Of a DNA stretch of 64,000 bases, positions 56,530 to 64,000 are shown piece after piece. The stretch's first letter is position 1; every line of letters begins with the position of its first letter. The notes under the pieces are model-generated. The model saw only the letters and a list, made by a program, of their open reading frames with translations. It was not told the origin of the DNA and did no database searches. A program made the position numbers and the translations under genes. The DNA comes from Kondoa malvinella. Lineage: Eukaryota > Basidiomycota > Agaricostilbomycetes > Agaricostilbales > Kondoaceae. The DNA lies in contig BCIM01000003.1 in the NCBI GenBank assembly GCA_039545315.1, forward strand, positions 611,799 through 675,798. The letters run 5' to 3'.

Positions 56530-58818
56530 TTAAGCCCGCTTTCTACGCTTGCCGCTTTTACCTGCTGTCTGATCGTTGCTTTTCCTCTTGACAGATGCCA
56601 CCAGCGATGCAATATCGGCGTCACCTTCTGTCTTGCTAGCAGAAGCCGATTTGACAGACTCTTGAGGCTGTTCGCTGCCATTATCTCTTCGTTTGCGGGT
56701 CTCTTGCAGTAACAGATCCATATTCTTGGTCTTTCGGTATCTATACAGTATTTCAGTACAGCATTCTATCGAAATACAGTTGTACTCACCTCGGATTAGA
56801 AGGATCAAGAGCGAATTGGTGATCTTGATGCAGGTTGCTGAAGCGATCATCCTTAACATCAATAGCGAAAGCATCTTGCACTGGCCCATTCTTAGCTGCA
56901 GCTTTAGCCATCTTCCTCCGCGCGCTTCTGGACTTCTTTCCACTTCTCTCGTCCTTCTCCGCTCGCATGATGTCTGTCATGTCAAAGTGCTTGCCTGGAC
57001 CTTCTCCCGCCGAGTCATCATCCACCAGTAGCTCCAATTCAGCCTTCTTGCGCTCTTCATCCGCTCGCAAAGCATCCTTTTCCGCTTTCGCCGCCTTTTT
57101 GGACTTCTTGCTCGGCGCTGAGACTTCTTCAGCATCTGATGAATCGCCCTCGTCGTGAGCTTCGAAAGCAGCCATCATATTCGTATCTTCCTCAAAAAAA
57201 GTATCATCGAATCCTGCTTCTTCTTTCTCACTCGGTTCTTCTTCTTTATCTTCGGCTGCTTTTGCGGCCTTCTTCCTCATCTTGCGCTCCTTTTCCTTCC
57301 GCTTGTATTTCTCGATCGTATTCTCCTCGCCTTCTGATTCCTCAGCCTTTTCATTCAAAGCAGGCGCAAAAGTAATCTCCATATCCCCATTCGCTTTTCC
57401 TGAAGACTTCTTGCCATCTAATCCAAAGAGCGTGCGCATCCTTTCTCGTTGAACTTCATCCTCTTCATCTTCGGAACCGGACGAGGAAGCAAGGTAGACG
57501 GCGAAATCGAGCTTGTCTACATCTTTCTTGGACATTTTAGTAGTGTCTAGTCTGGTAAGGCGGGAACGCTGTGGATCGTCTGCATCCCAAGTGAGCTTGA
57601 CTTTTGAATTGCGAAGTGCCTACGCGGATATGAGCGAAGATATGCGGGGAGAGTGAGACAGGACATACATCAGTCACGTATTCGTTCGCTTGATAGTCTG
57701 CTTGGTCACCATCTGCTGAATCTTTCGGCTCTTCATCAAACTCCATATCATCCGGTACGAATCTACATCAAGGTCAGCCAAATGGCGCAAAAAGAGGAAG
57801 AGTAGACAGACCTCAGCTCAAACATGTTTGCACTACGCTCGAATTCCGTCCCTTGAATCTCATTGAATGCATGTCTCGCAGCCGAAGTAGTGTTGAACTC
57901 GACCACGGCATAGTAATACCGCAGTCGTTCAAGCTGGTATCGTCTGAGCGCTTTCTGATTGAATTCTTCTCCTTCATCAGGTTGCAAGACGTTCGTCTCG
58001 TCTACTTCTTCCACTTCAAGATCCTCATCATTGGCTTCGGCGAAGATTTCTTTTGGTGGGCCTTCGAGTTCTTCTCGAGCTAGACGAGTCTTGCCAAATT
58101 CAGAAGGGTAGATAGAGACTTTGTTGACTCTGCCTTTGGCGATTCTAGTTGCTACCCGTCTTGAGCTAGTTTCTTCTGCAGAGAAAGCTGAAGGTGGTAA
58201 AGCAGAAGCTTCAGGAGCCGTAGTAGACAAGACAGATGCAAAGACTTTGAACAAGTCTATCGCGCGAACATGATCCCAATCGAGGTTAACAGCAGCTAAT
58301 CGTTTCGTAGCTTCTATCTCGTCTTCTTCAGCTTCGCTAGGTAGAGCAGCATCGGCATCTTCGTCCAGATCAATCTCATAATCTTCTCCTTCCGAATCGG
58401 CTTGCACGTATTGACGACCTTTGGCAGACGGGCCCAATTCGACCGAACCTTCCTCGTCGCTCTCTGCCTCTGCTTGAGCCTTCCCTTCTTCCGCCTCTTC
58501 ATCAGAGCTCTCCAGCATGAGTTCACCTCTTGCATACGCCAAGGCTTCTTCAGCGTTTGGAGCAGCAGCTTTGGGTTCATCCATGCGATAGAACTTTTTC
58601 AACTCTTTGATTCCAGCGTCCGCATTGACTTTGCGACCATACTTGTCAGTCGAAGGCCCTGCGCCAGAAGCGTCTTGATCCAACAAGCCCTTGAAACGGT
58701 CATCTAGAGCTACTTTGTTCGTTTGTCTCTTTGGTCGAACGAAGCGCGGATCCGTGCCCAGAGCAGCGAAACGCGGGTCTGACGACGCTTTGGCTTCTTT
58801 CTGCTTCTTAGGCGGCAT
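56530..58818 (-). CDS. ESF1: ESF1 homologue, 18S pre-rRNA processing factor
   Basis: Nucleolar protein needed for early pre-rRNA cleavage. The ATG at 58816-58818 gives MPPKKQKEAK, then the diagnostic SDPRFAALGTDPRFVRPKRQ, DDRFKGLLDQ, DKYGRKVN, GIKELKKFYR, LDWDHVRAIDLFKVFASVL, GRVNKVSIYPSEFGKTRLAR, ALRRYQLERLRYYYAVVEFN and FERSANMFELRFVPDDMEF. Long acidic/Lys-rich segments follow. The NUC153 C-terminal motif is DDRFSNLHQDHQFALDPSNP, and the tail is KSGKRRKRA. There are three introns (near 57830-57775, 57670-57620 and 56790-56730). Length (about 720 residues) is normal. The stop is TAA/TGA at 56530-56532. Confidence 0.93.
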
Positions 58819-59100
58819 TGCGTACAGCTCTCAGGGTCTCGTGGTTACAGATAAAAAGATTTTATCATTTTTCGACAACTCTTGTTGATCATGACACAGC
58901 AACGTGATAAGCGTTCATTTGCACACAACACAGAGAGTAGAGATCATCTGAACAAATCATAGCACTTCCGATATTCATCCTTCCCCCTATTCAACCATGC
59001 GCACCGCTCAAGGACCGTACTGAACGGTCCTTGTCTTGGTCACCAACACTTGACTACAGACGTTTCATCAGCAAGCGCCTCACACACAAGTATTGATTGC

Positions 59101-60527
59101 TCACTCTCCAGTAACAGCAGGCAAGTAACTTTCCAAGTCATTCATCTTGATTTCCTTTTCTCCAGAATCAGTTTCAGGTCCATTGAAAGCATTTTGCTGA
59201 GGCATAGACAGGTTGGCAGTAGCGCGAGACAAGTGTCGGTTTTGCTGCAGATGACTGGCGTTGCGACTTTCTGGGTTGTGCGGCTCGTGGAATGCGTCAG
59301 TAGATCGAAGCGAGACTGCAACATTTTAAGCCGAGGCATTGGAGTATAGATGTAAACACTCACGGACGAGTTTTGCCGTCATGACAGAAGAGATGATCGC
59401 CGCACCTGCATTGAGGGCTCAGGCTAATGGAAGAGGAAGAAAACATCGACGTACCACCTGCGAAGATGCTCGAGACTGGCTGATATGGCTGAAGGTAGAG
59501 AACTACCATCTGAAGTCAGCAGAATAATGGTAAAATAGTCAGCACACTCACTACCATTGGCCATGTTGCAGAAGAAGACGACAGCAAAGAAGATGACGCC
59601 TTCTCTAGCAAAGACCCGAAGGATGGGCGAGTCCGTTTTCTTGGTCAATTGAGCAATTTTGATGAAGCTGACGACGGTAATGATGACATCGACAGCCCAA
59701 GGGAACAAGAAATAGCCGGAAATGAGCTTGTTGTCGCCAGTGACGATGCAGGAGAACTTTTCGTAGCCGCTGTGCATAGTGAATGAGCAAAGATGTAGCT
59801 TGACTAGCAAAGACTTACGGAATTGCAATAGCGGTCGTGCGAGAAGTGACATATGCTTGATAGACAATATTGCCAAAGATGATTGCACCGAGTCCACCAG
59901 CGACATAGTAGTTGCGACCCCAAACTTGGAAACGTCAGCGAGATCAATGATACGGTAAGTTGACTTACGAGCGAAGCATCGAACAGCAAGAATAGATTGG
60001 TAGCAGGCAAAGACAGCAATGAGGAAGGCAGGCTCGAGTCGAACGTCTGTGCAACATGTCAGATCTGCCTTTGGGTGCAGTAGCGGAGCTCTTACATTTG
60101 AGGCAAGTCTCGGTCGTAACCTGAATGTTGTACATGCATAGGGTAGCAAGGAAGGCAAAGAACCCGACTAGATACCATATCTGATATGAATTTATGAGGT
60201 AGAGAAGGACTCACAGTATCGGTTGAACAGGTAGAGGCCCTTAACCACTGACCAGCGAGCTTGCCATATCTTCTTTCTTTCGGTAGGCAGAGTGATGATA
60301 ATGTCCCAGCACAGTAGAGTAAAGAAGCAAGAGTAGGCGACTGGGAAAATGTTAGGAGATATAGAGGTAGACGCGTAGCTTGCTCACCGAGTGTAAAGTC
60401 GCCCTGTACAGAGTGTCAGCTATATTGTAGCCTCTCTAGAGCAACGGCATACCCAGTACAGAGCTTCGGAGAGAGCCTTCACTTGGGCAGGAGTAGGAGG
60501 CGCGGGAGGGGCAGCAGCGGCGTCCAT
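59101..60527 (-). CDS. DUF6533-type seven-helix membrane protein
   Basis: The ATG at 60525-60527 starts MDAAAAPPAPPTPAQVKALS. After introns the first conserved block reads YSCFFTLLCWDIIITLPTER, then KKIWQARWSVVKGLYLFNRY and LVGFFAFLATLCMYN, the pattern of the basidiomycete DUF6533 N-terminal domain. Further helices are AFLIAVFACYQSILAVRCFA, GLGAIIFGNIVYQAYV, GYFLFPWAVDVIITVVSFI, REGVIFFAVVFFCNMANG and a last one reading AAIISSVMTAKL. A cytosolic tail (HEPHNPESRNASHLQQNRHL) ends PAVTGE, with TGA at 59101-59103. The function of the family is unknown; a receptor-like role is often guessed. It faces the CaaX gene across about 700 bp. Confidence 0.8.
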
Positions 60528-61230
60528 CACGTGTATTGTATATGTGGATAGAAGGTTCGAAGAAACGCGGCAGACAAGTATCAAGAAAAGAGATGAGAGA
60601 GAGAGAGATGGAGCAAGAAAAGAGGCGCAAAGCAGAGGCGAGAGCACATTTTAGTCGAGTTCGCTTTGCCCATTGCCCATTGCCCAAAAGTTGCATGACG
60701 GCGCTAATCGGTCGAACACTGTCTCCCTTGTCCTGAACGAGCAAAGAGGAAAGAGCATACAGCACCAAAGAGCTTGAGCCGTACATAGGAAGCCTCCAAC
60801 CAGCGACACACATTGACCGAAGATAAAAGAGTCAAGCCAAAGCAGAACTTGCCCGTCCGGAAATGTCAGGCACTCTGCCATATCACTTTGCTGCAGAGGA
60901 CTCTGCGTATTAGGACGTTCATCAAGCCGGCTGTGAAAAATGCACTTGCCCCATCGTTGCGAATCAAACAGTCGATATGCAACCAGCAACTTCAAGTTGA
61001 ACTCCGATCCGCGGTCGACTCTTCGGCATTTGATTTCGGACCCAGGGTTTCCCTAATCAGCCGTTCTGTCAATGCTAGTCGCTCTCGCTCTTGTCTGCTA
61101 AGAAAGCCGAATGCTCTGACTCGAAGTCAGAAGTAGCACAGCCTGGAAACTAGCGTTCGCGAACTCTGCCTCTTGCCTCTGTCTACATCTGCCCTGATTG
61201 CCTCATCTTGCTATTCTCCTTGCTTTGATC
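60528..61230. other. Divergent region with short tandem repeats
   Basis: 703 bp between the DUF6533 and CaaX-protein starts. It contains a GAGA-rich tract (about 60594-60616) and a TTGCCCA tandem repeat (about 60666-60686). A plus-strand frame at 60813-61136 (107 codons) has no recognisable feature. The stretch before 61231 (TTGCCTCTTGCCTCTG) is pyrimidine-rich and probably part of the 5' leader. Confidence 0.35.
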
Positions 61231-61554
61231 ATGAATGCAATCCAGCGAGCTCTCGTCGATGGCGACAAAAAGGCGGAGGCTGCTCCTCTGCTCGTGCAAC
61301 ACGAGAAGGGTTTCATCCCAAGTAGGATGTTCGACGGTCGCCAAAGCGATGATATCAATGATTATCGAAGACCTGCTCCGTTGTTCTATGTTACCACGTA
61401 TGTTTCTCCTTCAACTCGTTGCGTCGAACTGACGGATGTCCGTAGAGCTGGAGTACCAATCTATTACGATCACGAGCGAGCCAGGAACAACAACTATGAG
61501 GATTATCTAGAGCAGACTCATGGAACCAAGTCGCAGCCTTGTGTTGTCAGCTAG
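61231..61554 (+). CDS. Small CaaX-box protein (predicted prenylated)
   Basis: ATG 61231 opens MNAIQRALVDGDKKAEAAPL and KGFIPSRMFDGRQSDDINDY. A 48-nt intron (GTATGT at 61399, CGTAG at 61446) gives LFYVTTAGVPIYYDHERARN, NNYEDYLEQTH, ending KSQPCVVS. The last four residues (C-V-V-S) form a CaaX box of the farnesyl type. The intron is a multiple of three and has no in-frame stop, so retention would add 16 residues and keep the CaaX end. Spliced size is 91 residues, with no signal peptide. Basidiomycete mating-pheromone precursors end in such boxes but are usually shorter and carry a recognisable processing site. I have no evidence beyond the box. Confidence 0.65.
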   Translation: MNAIQRALVDGDKKAEAAPLLVQHEKGFIPSRMFDGRQSDDINDYRRPAPLFYVTTYVSPSTRCVELTDVRRAGVPIYYDHERARNNNYEDYLEQTHGTKSQPCVVS

Positions 61555-62201
61555 AGTACTGTAGGGTTGGCATCGCCTCTTTCTCTTTTGCGTCCATATT
61601 GAGGACAGAGCGATTGAGCGCAGTGTACTAGCTGTAGTATTGATTGTACTTTGCATGCTGGCATGCCACGCTTCGTAATGACGGGACTTTCGATTCTGAA
61701 CATCTTGCGATTTGCTTCTCTGATGTGACTCAACGACACCAGGTATACATCTTGCCTGAGCTCTGTTCTTTCCTTGTAGTCTGTCACCTGCTTGTACACC
61801 TCTTGGCACCTCTTTATCGCTTCAAGTTAACGGTTGATATTGAGGCTGCTTTTGCTCGCATGTTGGACGTTTACTTTTTCTAGTCTTCTTCAGACCGTCT
61901 ACATTAATGCATTTCATACTCGCTCTGCACTGCCAGGCCAGCTCTCCAGCTTTGTTTGTTTTGTCAACGCGTGATTTCTGAGCCGCCCAGCGCACGTTGT
62001 CGTTGGAGCGGGTGGACGCAATTTCTCCGTCCCTAACAAGCAAGCTCTGATATCTCTTCTGTTCAGTAACACTCACGCTCTTTTACGCCAAACCCACGCT
62101 CTTTTCAAATTTACTTTGCCGTTCTTGGCCAGCGCGAACATAGCGCGTTTCTTATCTCGACAAAGACCTGCAGACTTTTCTCCTGAACTTGGCCTATCGC
62201 A
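61555..62201. other. Spacer upstream of the chitin deacetylase gene
   Basis: 647 bp with only weak frames (61644-61883 plus; 61507-61809 and 61822-62076 minus). The final 100 bp before the ATG are T/C-rich. Nothing else is supported. Confidence 0.3.
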
Positions 62202-64000
62202 ATGCTATCCAAATCAGTGCTACTGGCACTAGCAATCTCTGCACTATCTGTGCTGGCTCACGGACATGGACACCACGAACATGCAGCGCGCCGATTACCG
62301 AAGCAACGAAACACGCGTGAAGAGTCTCTACGCAAGATGTTCAAGCGGCAAGGACCAGCTACTTATCCACCTCTTGATGTCTTTGGCCCAACACCTCTAC
62401 CAGCTTGGGTCGACACTTACAATGCAGCGGTAGCTCAGGGATTGATTCCTGATATCGCTCCTTCGGTCGACAATGACGGCTGGCCTGCATACCCTGCTTC
62501 AGTTGATATCGCCAGTACAGATGTCTGCTCTTGGACAATGGCGAAATGCAATGGCACGGGTGATTTAACGGATATTGTTGATGCGCCGGATGGGATGATA
62601 GGTATGTGCTGCCTGAGAAGCTCTGATGAACTGCTGATATTGAGAACCATATAGGCATATCTTTTGATGATGGACCGCAACCTGCAAGTACAGAGCTATT
62701 GGGTTTTGTGACGGAAAATAATATGTGTGTTCACCGACTTCCCATAAAACCTTAGGCATACTGACTTAATCTGTCTGCTAGTCCAACCACTCACTTTGTC
62801 ATTGGATCACGAATTGCTGCATACCCAGATCTGTTCACTCAGATGCTGGACCTGAACGGACAGATTGCAGTACACGTCTGTCTCTCCTGTAGACGCAACC
62901 AAAGCTCTGCTGACTTTTTCGTAGACTTGGGCCCACCCTCTTATGTCATCTATGACCGACATGCAAGTTTTGGGCGAGCTAGGCTGGACTATGCAAGCGA
63001 TTTACGACAACTCAAATGGTCTTGTGCCGGCTTTCTGGAGGCCACCTTATGGTGAGTGATCTGCTTTCAGATTCAGCCTTACCTGACAGTGGGACAGGCG
63101 ACGTCGATAACCGTATTCGAGCTATCGCAACCTATGTCTTTGGCATGCAGTGTGTGTTATGGAACCAAGACACAGACGATTGGTGTCTTTCGGACGACGG
63201 CACCAACTCTTGTGGTGTGAATAGAGGTCCTCAAGATGACGCTGGTTTAGATGCCTGGTTGTCGAACTGGATTCATGGCCCAAAATCACCTGGTCTCATC
63301 ATTTTGGGTAAGCGAATATGGTAAGATCGAAGAAGATTCACACGTTGACCGTTTTCACAGAGCACGAGCATCGTCCAAGAGCAGTCGCTGGTTTCATGCG
63401 TGCTTGGCCGCAAATCGTTAGTTTCGTCTCATCCTGTTTGGTCTTACTCTGAATCCTGTTTACAGGTCGCTGAAGGCTGGATCGCCTCTAACATTCCAGA
63501 CATGTTTGGGCTACCATGGTACATCAATTCGCTCAACAGCAACTCTGGCGATATCGACAACTCTGTCACTATCGGCTCGGGCAACTTTACAGTCACTGAC
63601 GAAGTCACTACTTCAAGCGCTGACCTCCAAACTAGCACGGACGCAGTCGTCGCGCCAACGAATGCCGCTTCCACTCCTCCGGTTGCCCGACCGAACGTGG
63701 ATGCTGATGACGCCTCGAGTCAATCAGACGAAACTGGATGGCATGCGCTCGAGTCTACAGCTCAATATGGTATTATTGGTGGAGCAGCAGGTGCGGGCGC
63801 TCTGCTACTGTAAGACTTTCCATTCATCCCTTGGTGACAACGCTAACAAAAATACCAGTGCTCTGCTTGGCTTCTGCCTATGGAGAAAGAAGAAGTCAAA
63901 GGCTACCGGACCAGTCGCTCTCCCACTTTCCGCTAGTCAATCATCTCGCACAGACGAGGGCAAACATCCATACCAAGCAATGAACAATACCGAAAGTTCC
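62202..64000 (+). CDS. Chitin deacetylase (CE4) with C-terminal membrane anchor, 3' end outside window
   Basis: Converts cell-wall chitin to chitosan. ATG 62202 gives a signal peptide (MLSKSVLLALAISALSVLAH), a His-rich stretch and a KR site (FKRQGPATYPP). The NodB domain follows over several introns: GMIGISFDDGPQPAS (catalytic and metal Asp), NIPTTHFVIGSRI, QIAVHTWAHPLMSSMTD (metal His pair), PAFWRPPYGDVDNRIR, VLWNQDTDDW and a closing LIILEHEH. After a Ser/Thr-rich stalk there is one hydrophobic helix (YGIIGGAAGAGALLLALLGF) with a basic stop-transfer RKKKSK and a cytosolic tail. Most fungal relatives end in a GPI signal, so a true single-pass anchor is notable. The stop codon is beyond position 64000. 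Confidence 0.9.

Overview
This window is nuclear DNA of a filamentous or yeast-like fungus, most likely a basidiomycete. Genes are dense on both strands and nearly all are broken by several introns of about 45-60 nt (GTAAGT/GTGAGT donors, CTGAC/CTAAC-like branch sites, CAG/TAG acceptors). There are no operons or Shine-Dalgarno sites. Base composition is near 50% GC. A DUF6533-type seven-helix protein, an m6A reader of the YTH type and a CDK8/Med5 pair fit this placement. No rRNA, tRNA, transposon or CRISPR array was recognised. Open frames shown without splicing are misleading here, so I joined exons by eye from splice signals plus protein sense. CDS coordinates give the first coding base to the stop and include introns.

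Layout. 1-7.3 kb: 5' part of a secreted fasciclin-domain protein (-), a WDR59/Mtc5 SEA-complex gene (-), and a lysine-rich nuclear-type protein (+) with a one-base frame break. 7.5-15.4 kb: GH47 alpha-mannosidase (+), YTH-domain RNA reader (-), TPR protein (-), RidA-family enamine deaminase (+). 15.9-24.2 kb: a sodium:neurotransmitter-type symporter (-), a gene-poor 2.1 kb stretch, a TRIR-like nuclear protein (+), a PAC4-like proteasome chaperone (+), and an MFS anion/allantoate-type permease (-). 24.8-30.3 kb: mitochondrial Mrm2 methyltransferase (+), an unrecognised approx. 100-residue protein (-), a DUR3 urea permease (+), an AKR7 aldo-keto reductase (-).

30.9-40.9 kb: a membrane-anchored CAP protein (+), a fungal-specific protein (+), type II PI4-kinase (-), a makorin-like E3 ligase (+), a small cysteine-rich secreted protein (+), and the Mediator kinase CDK8/Ssn3 (-). 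41.2-48.2 kb: a Med5-like Mediator subunit (+) head to head with CDK8, eIF4E (-), and a CorA/ALR magnesium transporter (+). 48.6-54.8 kb is the most unusual region: two full multi-helix membrane proteins of one unrecognised family, a decayed third copy between them, a small unrecognised gene and a cysteine-rich secreted protein. 54.8-64 kb: a GT25-like type II membrane glycosyltransferase (+), ESF1 (-), the DUF6533 protein (-), a small CaaX-box protein (+), and a chitin deacetylase with a C-terminal transmembrane anchor (+, running off the window).

Together these are mostly housekeeping genes (ribosome assembly, translation, Mediator, nutrient signalling, lipid kinase) mixed with nitrogen/solute uptake (NSS, MFS, DUR3, with RidA and AKR) and cell-surface or secreted proteins. 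Several neighbours sit head to head over 55-240 bp, or converge within 30-40 bp, so shared promoters and overlapping 3' ends are likely. The points most worth checking are the decaying membrane-protein family, the CaaX peptide gene, the GC-AG intron in WDR59, the Mediator gene pair and the unknown 26-kb small gene.
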